Positions 54,338 through 64,000 of a stretch of DNA of 64,000 nucleotides are shown piece after piece. Positions within the stretch are counted from its first letter, which is position 1; every line of letters starts with the position of its first letter. Position numbers and translations under genes: made by a program. A model generated the notes under the pieces. It made no database searches, was not told the DNA's origin, and was given only the letters and a program-made list of their open reading frames with translations. Source of the DNA: Segatella albensis DSM 11370 = JCM 12258 (GTDB lineage Bacteria > Bacteroidota > Bacteroidia > Bacteroidales > Bacteroidaceae); contig NZ_KE384540.1 of the NCBI RefSeq assembly GCF_000426565.1, positions 196,530-260,529 of the forward strand, read 5' to 3'.

Positions 54338-55372
54338 TTAAAGCGTTATTTCGCCTACTAGCGATTTCGACATCATCGTACGAATGATGTGGGGATCGCT
54401 ATATTTGCCTTGTAGGTACATCAGTTTAGTGACTGCAGCTTCTACGGTACTATCATATCCACTAATGACGCCAGCACTCTGTAAATGATAACCTGTGTCG
54501 TAACGGGTCATGGCAACCTTGCCACTGATGCACTGTGAAATGTTGACGATAGTAACGCCGCGGTCAACAGCACTGCGAAGGCATTTAAGCATCCAAGCCT
54601 TCTGAGGTGCATTGCCACTACCAAAACTTCGCATGACGATACCACGAAGTTCTGGTACCTCAACAATGTTATGTACAATATGCTCACTGATGCCAGGAAA
54701 GAGAGAAAAAACGATGACGTTATTGTCCATTGCATAATGAGGCTCAAGGAATCGACTGTAATCGGGCTTCAAAATGTGATGATCGTGGAAATTGAAGTTA
54801 ACACCAGCATCGCAAAGGTGTGCATAATTGAAAGAATCGAAAGCGTTAAATCCATCTGCGGCAATTTTGGTAGAACGGTTACCGCGTAATAGGTGACCGT
54901 TAAAGTAAATGCATACTTCAGGAATACGTGGATAACCTTCTGGTTTATAACAAGATGCCAACTCTATACTTGTAAGTACATTCTCCTTTCCGTCTGTGCG
55001 AAGTTGGCCCATAGGAAGTTGAGAACCTGTAAGAATAACCGGCTTTGTGAGATTGCCGAGCATGAAGCTAAGTGCTGAAGCGGTATATGCCATCGTGTCT
55101 GTACCGTGGAGAATAACAAAGCCATCATATTCGTCATATCGTTCTGCCACAATGCGTACTAACTGAGCCCACATTCTTGGTGACATGTCACTGGAATCAA
55201 TAGGTGGAGTGAATTGGTACACATCAATGTTCGTGTCAACATACTTCATCTCAGGCATTGATTCGCTAAGATGATTGAAGTCGAGCGGTTCAAGTGCTCC
55301 TGTGAGCGGGTTCCGCCCCATACCAATTGTACCACCTGTGTAGATTAACAGTACCTTATTGGTTCTTTTCAT
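54338..55372 (-). CDS. ansA: L-asparaginase, type I (cytoplasmic)
   Basis: Hydrolyses asparagine to aspartate and ammonia. The 344-residue protein has the N-terminal catalytic Thr in YTGGTIGMGR and the second motif VILHGTDTMAYTASALSF. No signal peptide is present, in line with the cytoplasmic low-affinity type I enzyme rather than the periplasmic type II. It has a full promoter at 55401-55432, back to back with that of uxaC. Confidence 0.95.
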   Translation of the reverse strand: MKRTNKVLLIYTGGTIGMGRNPLTGALEPLDFNHLSESMPEMKYVDTNIDVYQFTPPIDSSDMSPRMWAQLVRIVAERYDEYDGFVILHGTDTMAYTASALSFMLGNLTKPVILTGSQLPMGQLRTDGKENVLTSIELASCYKPEGYPRIPEVCIYFNGHLLRGNRSTKIAADGFNAFDSFNYAHLCDAGVNFNFHDHHILKPDYSRFLEPHYAMDNNVIVFSLFPGISEHIVHNIVEVPELRGIVMRSFGSGNAPQKAWMLKCLRSAVDRGVTIVNISQCISGKVAMTRYDTGYHLQSAGVISGYDSTVEAAVTKLMYLQGKYSDPHIIRTMMSKSLVGEITL

Positions 55373-55400
55373 TTCTTAATCCTTTTGTAAAATTATAGTG

Positions 55401-55432
55401 CAAATATAGTTTAAAAACTTCGCATTTCCAAA
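55401..55432 (-). promoter_or_regulatory. Promoter of ansA (TTTG-N20-TATATTTG)
   Basis: Both elements on the minus strand with a 20-base spacer, 28 bases before the ATG. Its -33 element is only 9 bases from the uxaC -7 element. Confidence 0.8.
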
Positions 55433-55441
55433 TAATTGGTG

Positions 55442-55449
55442 TATATTTG
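55442..55449 (+). promoter_or_regulatory. Candidate -7 element before uxaC
   Basis: TATATTTG, 58 bases before the ATG at 55508; its upstream half overlaps the ansA promoter core. Confidence 0.55.
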
Positions 55450-55507
55450 CATTCAGTAATCTACTGAGTTGCAAAATCAAAACATAAAAAACATAAAATA
55501 TAATACA

Positions 55508-56911
55508 ATGAAACAATTTATGGATGAAAACTTCCTGCTTGAGACCGAAACAGCGCAGGAGCTTTTCCACAATCATGCGGCAAAGATGCCTATTATCGAT
55601 TATCATTGTCATTTGGATCCACAGATGGTAGCAGAAGATCATCAGTTTAAAAGCATTACTGAACTTTGGCTTGGTGGTGATCATTATAAATGGCGTGCAA
55701 TGCGTACTAATGGCGTAGCTGAAAAGTATTGTACAGGAGATGCTTCTGATTGGGAGAAATTTGAGAAGTGGGCAGAGACTATGCCGTATACTTTTCGTAA
55801 TCCATTGTATCATTGGTCACATCTGGAACTGAAGACAGCTTTTGGGATTGATAAACAGTTGAGTCCTGCTACCGCTCGTGAAATATATGATGAGTGTAAT
55901 GAGAAATTAAAGAAACCGGAGTTTAGTGCTCGTGGACTGATGCGTCATTATAATGTGGAGTGTGTCTGTACGACAGATGATCCTATAGATGACTTAAAAT
56001 GGCATAAGAAGACTCGCGAGAGTGGCTTTGAAATCAAAATGCTCCCTGCATGGCGTCCTGATAAGGCGATGAATATAGAAAAAAGTGACTTTGCTGATTA
56101 TATGAAGAAACTTAGTGAGGTCAGTGGGATAGAGGTGAATTCTTTCAAGTGTATGGTGGATGCGCTGCAAAAACGCCATGATTTCTTTGCCGAGAATGGT
56201 TGCCGACTAAGTGATCATGGACTTGAAGAATTTTATGATGAGAAGTTCACTGATTCGCAGGTTGAAACAATCTTTGGTAAGGCTCTTCGCGGTCTGCAAC
56301 TCTCACCATTGGAGATACGTCAGTATAAGCATGCGTTCTTGAAAGTGTGTGGTGAAATGGATGCTGATGCAGACTGGACACAACAATATCACTATGGTAC
56401 CATTCGTGATAATAATACGTTGATGTATAATAAGTTAGGCGCTGATTTAGGCTTTGACTCAATTGGAGAGTTTAGCACAGCTAAGGCTATGAGCCATTTC
56501 CTTGATGAATTGAATTCAGAAGGTAAGTTGACCCGTACAATTCTGTATTGCTTGAATCCATGTGCTAATGAAGTTATTGCTACGATGCTCGGTAATTTCC
56601 AAGATGGTATTACGCCAGGCAAAATCCAGATGGGTTCTGGTTGGTGGTTTAATGATCAACTCGATGGAATGACCAAACAAATGAATGCCCTCTCAGTACT
56701 GGGCTTGTTGAGTCGTTTTGTTGGAATGCTTACAGATAGCCGCTCGTTCTTAAGTTATCCACGTCATGAGTATTTCCGTCGCTTGCTGTGTAACTTACTC
56801 GGTAACGATGTGGAAAAAGGACTGCTCCCTAATGATCAGGAGATTCTTGCTCGTATGGTAGAGGATATCTCATACAACAATGCACACAGATATTTCAAGT
56901 TTTATAAATAA
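55508..56911 (+). CDS. uxaC: Glucuronate (uronate) isomerase
   Basis: Converts glucuronate to fructuronate or galacturonate to tagaturonate, the entry step of uronic acid use. The 467-residue protein shows the metal-binding DYHCHLDPQMVAED and VECVCTTDDPIDDL of the family, and SRSFLSYPRHEYFRRLLC near the end. The frame opens at 55469, but MKQFMDENFLLETETAQ at 55508 is the normal N-terminus. No uxaA, uxaB, uxuA or kdg genes are near, so the pathway is not clustered here. Confidence 0.96.
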   Translation: MKQFMDENFLLETETAQELFHNHAAKMPIIDYHCHLDPQMVAEDHQFKSITELWLGGDHYKWRAMRTNGVAEKYCTGDASDWEKFEKWAETMPYTFRNPLYHWSHLELKTAFGIDKQLSPATAREIYDECNEKLKKPEFSARGLMRHYNVECVCTTDDPIDDLKWHKKTRESGFEIKMLPAWRPDKAMNIEKSDFADYMKKLSEVSGIEVNSFKCMVDALQKRHDFFAENGCRLSDHGLEEFYDEKFTDSQVETIFGKALRGLQLSPLEIRQYKHAFLKVCGEMDADADWTQQYHYGTIRDNNTLMYNKLGADLGFDSIGEFSTAKAMSHFLDELNSEGKLTRTILYCLNPCANEVIATMLGNFQDGITPGKIQMGSGWWFNDQLDGMTKQMNALSVLGLLSRFVGMLTDSRSFLSYPRHEYFRRLLCNLLGNDVEKGLLPNDQEILARMVEDISYNNAHRYFKFYK

Positions 56912-56923
56912 ATGCTCTAAACA

Positions 56924-56955
56924 TTTGGTTATCCAAAAAAATAGTTTTACTTTTG
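56924..56955 (+). promoter_or_regulatory. Promoter of glmS (TTTG-N20-TACTTTTG)
   Basis: TTTGGT at 56924 and TACTTTTG at 56948-56955 with a 20-base spacer; leader of about 30 bases. No glmS ribozyme-like sequence is seen. Confidence 0.82.
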
Positions 56956-56992
56956 CAAAGAATTAATGACTTTGTCATACTATATATAAAAT

Positions 56993-58831
56993 ATGTGTGG
57001 AATTGTAGGATATTTAGGACATAGAGACGCTTATCCAATTCTTATAAAAGGGTTGAAGCGACTTGAATATAGAGGTTATGATTCAGCCGGCGTTGCCTTA
57101 ATTAATGACAACGGGGATATGAATATTTACAAAGCCAAAGGCAAGGTTGTAGATTTGGAAAATGTATGCTCTGATAAGAATATATCAGGATGTGTTGGTA
57201 TTGCTCATACACGATGGGCTACTCATGGTGAGCCTTCTGCGATAAATGCACATCCTCATTATTCAGAATCCAAGAATCTTGCCATTATCCATAATGGCAT
57301 TATTGAGAACTATGCTCAGATTAAGAAAAATCTAATAAGTAAGGGCGTACACTTTGTAAGTGAAACGGATACTGAAGTACTTGTTCAGCTTATTGAATAT
57401 ATTCAGGTACATAAGAAACTTGATTTGTTAACAAGTGTGCAGGTGGCTTTGCGTCAGGTGATTGGTGCATATGCTATTGCATTGCTTGACAAACGTAATC
57501 CTAATCAGATAATTGCAGCTCGTAAGGCTAGTCCATTGGTAATTGGTATTGGAGATAATGAATTCTTCCTCGGTTCTGATGCTAGTCCTATTATTGAGTA
57601 TACAGATAAGGTTGTTTATCTTGATGATGAGAATATAGCTGTAATGCGTCTCGGTGAGGATTTGCAGGTTACAAATATCGATAATGTAAAGCTTAATCCA
57701 GATGTTCAGACTGTTGATATTGATCTTGGTCAGATAGAAAAGGGAGGCTTCCCTCATTTTATGCTTAAAGAGATCTTTGAACAGCCAGAGTGTTTAAGAA
57801 ACTGTATGCGCGGTCGAATAAGTAAGAAAGGTGTTGTACTAAGCGCTATTACTGATCATCGTGAACAATTGGCAAATGCTAAGCGATTTATTATTGTAGC
57901 TTGTGGAACTAGTTGGCATGCAGGACTTATAGGAAAACAATTGTTGGAGACATTCTGTCGCATCCCTGTAGAGGTAGAGTATGCAAGTGAGTTCCGTTAT
58001 CGTAATCCAGTGGTAGGACCTGATGATGTAGTGATTGCTATTTCTCAAAGTGGTGAGACTGCGGATACGTTGGCAGCTATTAAACTTGCTAAAGAAAAAG
58101 GAGCTTTCATTTATGGTATCTGTAATGCCATAGGTTCTAGTATTGCTCGTGCTACCGATACGGGTACTTATATCCATGTAGGCCCAGAAATTGGTGTTGC
58201 TTCAACAAAAGCTTTCACAGGACAAGTAACCGTATTATTACTCTTGTCGCTTGCATTGGCTAAAGAACGTCAAACAATTAGTTGTGAGGAATATAATAAG
58301 GTAGTTAAGTACCTTCTTAAAGTGCCTGAAGCAATGAAGGAAGTATTGAAGGTGAATAAAAGGGTCGCTGACTTGAGCCGGATTTTCACATATGCACATA
58401 ACTTCTTATATTTGGGCCGTGGCTATAGTTATCCTGTAGCTTTGGAGGGTGCTCTTAAACTGAAAGAAATCAGTTATATACATGCGGAAGGTTATCCGGC
58501 CGCAGAAATGAAGCATGGTCCTATTGCTCTTATTGATTCGGATATGCCGGTTGTGGTTATTGCAACTCACAATGAGATGTATGAAAAGATATTGAGTAAT
58601 ATTCAGGAAATAAAAGCTCGTAAGGGTAAGGTTATTGCTATTGTAACTAAGGACGATGAAGTGATATCGAAAATAGCAGATGAAGTAATAGAACTTCCAG
58701 ATACACTTGAATGTCTTGAGCCGTTGTTGGCGACAATACCGTTGCAATTGCTAGCTTATCATGTAGCTGTATGCAAAGGTAAGAATGTTGACCAGCCAAG
58801 AAATCTGGCCAAGTCTGTTACTGTAGAATGA
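56993..58831 (+). CDS. glmS: Glutamine--fructose-6-phosphate aminotransferase
   Basis: Makes glucosamine-6-phosphate, the start of amino-sugar supply for peptidoglycan and lipid A. The 612-residue protein begins MCGIVGYLG, with Cys2 as the class II amidotransferase nucleophile, then ARWATHGEPSAINAHPH (key part RWATHGEPS). Two SIS isomerase domains follow (from about 290 and 460; ISQSGETADTLAA, GRGYSYPVALEGALKLKE) and the end is LAKSVTVE. It is the first of four glutamine-using genes in a row and has its own terminator. Confidence 0.98.
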   Translation: MCGIVGYLGHRDAYPILIKGLKRLEYRGYDSAGVALINDNGDMNIYKAKGKVVDLENVCSDKNISGCVGIAHTRWATHGEPSAINAHPHYSESKNLAIIHNGIIENYAQIKKNLISKGVHFVSETDTEVLVQLIEYIQVHKKLDLLTSVQVALRQVIGAYAIALLDKRNPNQIIAARKASPLVIGIGDNEFFLGSDASPIIEYTDKVVYLDDENIAVMRLGEDLQVTNIDNVKLNPDVQTVDIDLGQIEKGGFPHFMLKEIFEQPECLRNCMRGRISKKGVVLSAITDHREQLANAKRFIIVACGTSWHAGLIGKQLLETFCRIPVEVEYASEFRYRNPVVGPDDVVIAISQSGETADTLAAIKLAKEKGAFIYGICNAIGSSIARATDTGTYIHVGPEIGVASTKAFTGQVTVLLLLSLALAKERQTISCEEYNKVVKYLLKVPEAMKEVLKVNKRVADLSRIFTYAHNFLYLGRGYSYPVALEGALKLKEISYIHAEGYPAAEMKHGPIALIDSDMPVVVIATHNEMYEKILSNIQEIKARKGKVIAIVTKDDEVISKIADEVIELPDTLECLEPLLATIPLQLLAYHVAVCKGKNVDQPRNLAKSVTVE

Positions 58832-58836
58832 TATAC

Positions 58837-58866
58837 GGGACACTACTTTATTGTGGTGTCCCTTTT
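58837..58866 (+). terminator. Terminator of glmS
   Basis: A 10-bp stem GGGACACTAC/GTGGTGTCCC (with G-T pairs) and a 6-base loop, then TTTT. Confidence 0.88.
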
Positions 58867-58913
58867 CTATATAAATAGGGATTATATAATTATTAGATAC
58901 AAGGGGAGATTGA

Positions 58914-60809
58914 ATGGAACCAATACATGAAGACTGTGGTGTAGCACTCATCAGATTGTTGAAACCACTGGAGTACTATCAGCAGAAATATGGCACATGG
59001 ATGTACGGGCTGAATAAACTTTATCTGATGATGGAGAAACAGCATAACCGTGGACAGGAGGGCGCAGGTATGGCTTGTGTAAAACTCAGTTCTGAACCGG
59101 GAAATGAATATATGTTTCGTGAACGTGCAGAAGGTAAAGATGCCATTACCGAGATATTTGGTAATGTTAATAAGAAGTTTAAGGATATAAAGTCCGAATT
59201 ATTGTCAGATGCATCGTATGCTAAGGCTAATTTGCCTTTTGCCGGTGAACTCTACATGGGGCATTTGAGATATTCAACCACAGGAAAGAGTGGTCTTACC
59301 TATGTTCATCCTTTCCTCCGTAGAAATAACTGGAAAGCGAAAAATCTTTGTATGTGCGGAAACTTCAATATGACCAATGTAGATGAAGTTTTCAAACTAC
59401 TGACAGAACAGGGGCAATGCCCTCGTATCTATAGTGATACATATATTATGCTCGAACTGATGGGACATAGATTGGACCGTGAGGTGGAGCGTAATTTCAT
59501 TGCTGCCAAGGCTCTTGAACTGACAAATTGCGATATCACAAAATACATAGAAGATCATGTTAAGATTAGCAATGTATTGAAGACAACTCTTTGTCATTTT
59601 GATGGTGGATATAACATGTGCGGAATGACGGGTTCTGGTGAAATGTTCTCAATGCGGGATCCTTGGGGAATTCGTCCATGTTTTTATTATAAAAACGAAG
59701 AGCTGGTAGTTGTTGCTTCAGAGCGACCTGTGTTACAAACAACTTTCGATTTGGAAGTTGAAGACGTGAAAGAGTTGGAACCTGGTAATGCGCTGATCGT
59801 GAGAAAGAACGGAGAATGCAGTATTGAGAAGATCTTAGATCGTAAGGGAGATTCCGCATGTTCGTTCGAACGTATCTATTTCAGTAGAGGTTCTGATTGT
59901 GATATCTATAAAGAGCGCAAGAAACTTGGAGCACAACTTACTCCCCAAGTACTGAAAGTCGTAGACTATGATACACAGCACACTGTATTCAGTTATATAC
60001 CGAATACTGCAGAGGTTGCCTATTACGGATTACTTGATGGATTCAAGAGGTATATTAATGATCAGAAGATTAAAGCCATAGAAGGTCTCGGACACATTCC
60101 TTCGCATGAAGAATTGGAAAATATCCTTCATGAATATGTACGTTCAGAAAAAGTAGCTTGGAAAGATATCAAACTACGTACTTTTATTACAGAAGGCAAT
60201 TCAAGAAATGATTTAGCCAGTCATGTGTATGATATTACCTATGGCAGTATAGAACCGTACGTAGACAATTTGGTTGTAATTGATGATAGCATCGTCAGAG
60301 GAACTACTTTAAAAGAGAGTATCTTGAGAATCATGGATCGATTACACCCGAAGAAGATAGTAATCGTGTCGAGTGCTCCACAAATCAGATATCCTGATTA
60401 CTATGGTATTGACATGCCTAGACTGGAAGAATTCTGCGTGTTCAGAGCTACTATTCAACTGATAAAGGAACGTAACTTGCACCATATTATAGAGGAAACT
60501 TATAAAGCCTGCAAAGATGAACTTGAACGACCAAAAGAAGATATGAGAAATGCAGTGCGTGATATTTATAAGCCTTTCTCGGTAGAGGAAATCAATGAAA
60601 AGATTGTGGAGATGTTGCGCCCAGAAGGAGTAGAAACACCTATCGAACTCGTATATCAGAGTATTGAGGGACTACATGAAGCAATCCCAGAACATAAGGG
60701 AGACTGGTACTTTACCGGAAATTTCCCTACACCTGGAGGAACCAAACTTTGCAATCAAGCATTTGTAAATTATATAGAGAAAGTCTATCAAAACGAACAG
60801 AAATTTTAA
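58914..60809 (+). CDS. purF: Amidophosphoribosyltransferase-like protein (Bacteroidota PurF)
   Basis: First committed step of purine synthesis. The 631-residue protein is longer than E. coli PurF (505). The N-terminal class II amidotransferase domain starts MEPIHEDCGVALI, with the presumed nucleophile Cys8 after a 7-residue propeptide, and carries EKQHNRGQEGAGMAC and the MCGNFNMTN loop. The PRPP-binding motif is LVVIDDSIVRGTTLKES. There is no CxxC pair of an iron-sulphur form. The A/G-rich AAGGGGAGAT lies 4 bases before the ATG, an unusually strong ribosome site for this genome. No -7 promoter match lies in the gap after the glmS terminator. Confidence 0.9.
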   Translation: MEPIHEDCGVALIRLLKPLEYYQQKYGTWMYGLNKLYLMMEKQHNRGQEGAGMACVKLSSEPGNEYMFRERAEGKDAITEIFGNVNKKFKDIKSELLSDASYAKANLPFAGELYMGHLRYSTTGKSGLTYVHPFLRRNNWKAKNLCMCGNFNMTNVDEVFKLLTEQGQCPRIYSDTYIMLELMGHRLDREVERNFIAAKALELTNCDITKYIEDHVKISNVLKTTLCHFDGGYNMCGMTGSGEMFSMRDPWGIRPCFYYKNEELVVVASERPVLQTTFDLEVEDVKELEPGNALIVRKNGECSIEKILDRKGDSACSFERIYFSRGSDCDIYKERKKLGAQLTPQVLKVVDYDTQHTVFSYIPNTAEVAYYGLLDGFKRYINDQKIKAIEGLGHIPSHEELENILHEYVRSEKVAWKDIKLRTFITEGNSRNDLASHVYDITYGSIEPYVDNLVVIDDSIVRGTTLKESILRIMDRLHPKKIVIVSSAPQIRYPDYYGIDMPRLEEFCVFRATIQLIKERNLHHIIEETYKACKDELERPKEDMRNAVRDIYKPFSVEEINEKIVEMLRPEGVETPIELVYQSIEGLHEAIPEHKGDWYFTGNFPTPGGTKLCNQAFVNYIEKVYQNEQKF

Positions 60810-60818
60810 TTAGTATAA

Positions 60819-61895
60819 ATGAAGAACGTAACCTTAGTTTTAAGTGATGGAACCAAGTTCCACGGCAAGTCTTTTGGATATAAAGCTCCTGTTGCAGGAG
60901 AAGTAGTATTCAATACGGCTATGATGGGTTATCCCGAGAGTTTGACCGACCCAAGTTATGCAGGTCAGTTACTTACGATGACATTCCCACTAGTAGGAAA
61001 CTATGGTGTACCAGCCTTTACAATTGAGAAGAATGGTATACCAACATTTATGGAAAGCGACAAGATTTATGCTTCAGCACTGATAGTCAGTGATTATAGT
61101 GAGCAATACAGCCATTGGAATGCTGTGGAGAGTCTTGCCGATTGGCTCAAGCGCGAGAAAGTGCCTGGAATAACAGGCGTTGATACGCGAGAACTCACTA
61201 AGGTATTGCGTGAACATGGTGTGATGATGGGTAAAATCATTTTTGATGATGAACCTAACAATATCCCAGAAGCAAACTATGAGGGTGTGAACTTCGTAGA
61301 TAAAGTGAGCACTAAAGAGATTATTCGCTATAACGAAGGTGTCGGAAAGAAAGTTGTTCTTGTAGACTGTGGCGTTAAGGCTAATATTATTCGTTGCTTG
61401 ATAGAGCGTGGAGTAGAGGTGATACGTGTACCTTGGAACTACGATTATAGTAACATGGAATTTGATGGACTGTTCCTTGCCAATGGTCCTGGTGATCCAG
61501 ATATGTGTTCAGATGCTGTGGATATCATTAAAAAGCAGATGAGTGCCAGTCGCAAACCAATTTGTGGTATCTGTATGGGTAACCAATTATTAGGAAAGGC
61601 TGCTGGTGCCAGTATTTATAAGTTGAAATACGGACATCGTGGACATAACCAGCCAGTGCGTTTGGTAGGTACGGATAAGTGCTTTGTCACCAGCCAGAAT
61701 CATGGTTATGCAGTGGACACGACAACCCTCGGCAATGAATGGAAAGAACTCTTCGTAAATATGAATGATGGTTCAAACGAAGGAATTTGCCATAAAGAGA
61801 ATCCTTGGTTCTCTAGTCAGTTCCATCCAGAGGCTTGTTCAGGTCCTGTAGATACAGAGTTCATGTTCGATAAGTTTATTGAAAAATTGAAGTAA
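60819..61895 (+). CDS. carA: Carbamoyl-phosphate synthase small (glutaminase) chain
   Basis: Supplies ammonia from glutamine to CarB. The 358-residue protein has the CarA N-domain ([30 protein letters not shown]) and a class I amidotransferase domain with NGPGDPDM, nucleophile Cys252 in [11 protein letters not shown] and the His336/Glu338 pair in SQFHPEA. It starts 9 bases after purF and is followed by carB 4 bases after its stop. The product is used by PyrB, encoded at 16754. Confidence 0.98.
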   Translation: MKNVTLVLSDGTKFHGKSFGYKAPVAGEVVFNTAMMGYPESLTDPSYAGQLLTMTFPLVGNYGVPAFTIEKNGIPTFMESDKIYASALIVSDYSEQYSHWNAVESLADWLKREKVPGITGVDTRELTKVLREHGVMMGKIIFDDEPNNIPEANYEGVNFVDKVSTKEIIRYNEGVGKKVVLVDCGVKANIIRCLIERGVEVIRVPWNYDYSNMEFDGLFLANGPGDPDMCSDAVDIIKKQMSASRKPICGICMGNQLLGKAAGASIYKLKYGHRGHNQPVRLVGTDKCFVTSQNHGYAVDTTTLGNEWKELFVNMNDGSNEGICHKENPWFSSQFHPEACSGPVDTEFMFDKFIEKLK

Positions 61896-61899
61896 GACG

Positions 61900-64000
61900 A
61901 TGAAAGATCCTAATATAAAGAAAGTCCTGCTACTTGGTTCAGGCGCATTGAAAATCGGTGAAGCTGGTGAGTTTGACTATTCTGGTAGTCAGGCTTTGAA
62001 GGCACTGCGTGAAGAAGGTGTGGAAACAGTATTGATAAACCCTAATATTGCAACTGTACAAACTTCTGAAGGAGTAGCTGATCAGATATACTTTCTTCCA
62101 GTTCAACCATATTTTGTAGAGCGCGTCATTCAGAAAGAGCATCCTGATGGTATTCTCCTTTCGTTTGGTGGACAGACAGCATTGAATTGTGGCGTAGAAT
62201 TAGAGCGCTTAGGCATCTTGAAGAAGTATAATGTTCGTGTGCTAGGTACTCCTGTTCAGGCTATTATGAATACAGAGGACCGAGAACTCTTCGTAGAACA
62301 ACTTGATGAGATTGATGTGAAGACCATCAAGAGTGAAGCCTGCGAAAGTATCGAACAAGCTCGTAAGGCAGCTACCGAACTTGGTTATCCTGTTATCGTG
62401 AGAGCTGCGTACGCACTGGGAGGTTTAGGTTCTGGATTTGCAGATAATGAAGATGAACTGAATGCACTTTGTGAGAAAGCATTTTCATTCTCTCCACAGG
62501 TTCTGGTAGAAAAGAGTCTAAAGGGATGGAAAGAAATAGAGTACGAGGTTGTACGAGATAAATATGATAACTGTATTACCGTATGTAATATGGAGAATTT
62601 CGATCCTCTGGGTATTCATACAGGTGAAAGTATCGTTATTGCTCCGTCGCAAACTTTAACCAATAGTGAGTATCACAAACTCCGTGCCCTTTCTATCAAG
62701 ATTGTTCGTCATATTGGTATTGTCGGTGAGTGTAATGTACAGTATGCTTTTGATCCACAGAGCGAAGACTATCGTGTAATCGAGGTGAATGCCCGATTGA
62801 GCCGTTCTTCAGCTCTAGCCTCTAAGGCAACAGGTTACCCTCTGGCTTTTGTTGCTGCAAAACTCGGTATGGGTTATGGACTCTTTGAACTAAAGAACTC
62901 TGTAACCAAGACAACTTCAGCATTTTTTGAACCAGCACTCGATTACGTGGTATGTAAAATTCCACGTTGGGACCTTAGTAAGTTCCGTGGCGTTGACAAG
63001 GAACTGGGCTCAAGTATGAAGTCTGTGGGCGAAGTAATGGCTATTGGTAGAAACTTTGAAGAAGCTATACAAAAGGGTCTGCGCATGATAGGTCAGGGCA
63101 TGCATGGATTCGTAGAAAACAAGGAATTGGAAATAGAAGACCTTGATGCAGCACTTCAGGAACCTACTGATAAGCGTGTGTTTGTTATCTCTAAAGCTAT
63201 GCATAAGGGATACACAGTAGACCAGATTCATGATCTTACCAAGATTGACAAATGGTTCTTGTATAAACTACAGCATATCATTGATATTGATGAAAAATTA
63301 AAGAAGTGCAATATCAATACATTAGATAAAGAACTTTTGCGTAGTGCTAAGGTATATGGATTCACCGATTTCCAGATAGCTCGTGCTGTCGGATTGGAGG
63401 AAGAAGTGCATAATATGCACAAGGCGATGCTTTTAGTCCGCAACTTGCGTAAGAGCTATGATATTCTTCCTGTAGTAAAGCAGATAGATACCCTTGCAGC
63501 GGAGTATCCAGCACAGACAAACTACCTATATGTCACTTATAGCGGTGTAGCCAGTGATATTAGTTTCCAGCGAGACCATCGCAGCATCATCGTACTTGGT
63601 TCAGGAGCTTATCGTATTGGAAGTTCCGTAGAGTTCGACTGGTGTGGTGTTCAGGCTTTGAATACGATTCGAAAGGAAGGATATCGCTCTATCATGATTA
63701 ATTATAATCCAGAAACAGTATCTACGGATTATGATATGTGTGATAGACTCTATTTTGACGAGTTGACATTCGAGCGTGTGATGGATATTATAGATATGGA
63801 GTGTCCTCATGGTGTCATCGTAAGTACAGGTGGTCAGATTCCTAATAATCTGGCTATGAAACTTGATGAGCAGAATGTGCCAATTCTCGGAACCAAAGCT
63901 AAAGATATTGATAATGCAGAGGATCGTGCGAAGTTCTCTGCCATGCTTACCGATAATGGAATCAATCAGCCAGAGTGGAGCGCATTGACTTCGATGGATG
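61900..64000 (+). CDS. carB: Carbamoyl-phosphate synthase large chain, 3' end cut by window edge
   Basis: About 700 of an expected 1070 or so residues are visible, beginning [20 protein letters not shown] and running to the right edge. The first ATP-grasp half is complete ([60 protein letters not shown] (key part [14 protein letters not shown])). The oligomerisation part follows, then the second half starts with [20 protein letters not shown] (key part [12 protein letters not shown]). The allosteric C-terminal domain lies outside. No frameshift or stop is seen. Confidence 0.97.
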   Translation, partial: MKDPNIKKVLLLGSGALKIGEAGEFDYSGSQALKALREEGVETVLINPNIATVQTSEGVADQIYFLPVQPYFVERVIQKEHPDGILLSFGGQTALNCGVELERLGILKKYNVRVLGTPVQAIMNTEDRELFVEQLDEIDVKTIKSEACESIEQARKAATELGYPVIVRAAYALGGLGSGFADNEDELNALCEKAFSFSPQVLVEKSLKGWKEIEYEVVRDKYDNCITVCNMENFDPLGIHTGESIVIAPSQTLTNSEYHKLRALSIKIVRHIGIVGECNVQYAFDPQSEDYRVIEVNARLSRSSALASKATGYPLAFVAAKLGMGYGLFELKNSVTKTTSAFFEPALDYVVCKIPRWDLSKFRGVDKELGSSMKSVGEVMAIGRNFEEAIQKGLRMIGQGMHGFVENKELEIEDLDAALQEPTDKRVFVISKAMHKGYTVDQIHDLTKIDKWFLYKLQHIIDIDEKLKKCNINTLDKELLRSAKVYGFTDFQIARAVGLEEEVHNMHKAMLLVRNLRKSYDILPVVKQIDTLAAEYPAQTNYLYVTYSGVASDISFQRDHRSIIVLGSGAYRIGSSVEFDWCGVQALNTIRKEGYRSIMINYNPETVSTDYDMCDRLYFDELTFERVMDIIDMECPHGVIVSTGGQIPNNLAMKLDEQNVPILGTKAKDIDNAEDRAKFSAMLTDNGINQPEWSALTSMD

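Noticed and set aside
1..64000. CRISPR arrays, rRNA genes, transposases, phage genes, known riboswitches
   Set aside because: I looked for regularly spaced repeats and hallmark genes on both strands and saw none; the only spaced repeats are the 11-base CCCGA units.

Overview
The window is chromosomal DNA from a Bacteroidales bacterium, most likely of the Prevotella/Segatella group. The signs are: AT-rich DNA; promoters of the Bacteroidota type (TTTG, 19-20 bases, TAnnTTTG) and few Shine-Dalgarno sites; a fused lpxC-fabZ gene; a bacterial serine palmitoyltransferase; tRNA genes without an encoded CCA; and an M60 mucin-type peptidase. No rRNA, CRISPR array, prophage, transposase or integrase was seen. 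I count about 50 protein genes, six tRNAs (three tandem pairs: Lys, Asp, Pro) and two copies of an intergenic repeat.

Left part (1-13.8 kb, minus strand): a tightly packed block read from phoH down to a class A penicillin-binding protein that runs off the left edge. It mixes purine and pyrimidine genes (purC, purM, pyrF), menaquinone and shikimate genes (menG, aroE), release factor 1 (prfA), the lipid A genes lpxD, lpxC-fabZ and lpxA, and miaA. From 13.9 to 26.8 kb lie an M15-like peptidase, glyA, pyrB-pyrI, a second class A PBP followed by a TPM-domain protein and LemA, a family 3 glycosidase lipoprotein, a LysR regulator and an AspT/YidE-type antiporter.

Middle (26.8-45.3 kb): repeat copy 1, the tRNA-Lys pair, a family-10-like glycosidase, cstA, recR with a membrane protein and a glycosyltransferase, the tRNA-Asp pair, gdhA, then lon-tgt-lptG-type permease-DEAD helicase as one minus-strand unit, trmN6, a lipid kinase divergent from serine palmitoyltransferase, and the tRNA-Pro pair.

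Right part (45.3-64 kb): repeat copy 2, a 1234-residue M60 peptidase coupled to a 51-residue microprotein, alkD, truA with an EamA transporter, dapA with an AraC regulator, ansA divergent from uxaC, and a run of glutamine-amidotransferase genes glmS-purF-carA-carB that runs off the right edge.

Most of this is housekeeping DNA. The signals I would look at again are a roughly 390-base intergenic repeat with a covarying hairpin, a shared promoter-leader block in front of all three tRNA pairs, a tRNA-guanine transglycosylase with an altered zinc site, 11-base-period CCCGA repeats, and two short genes coupled to their neighbours.
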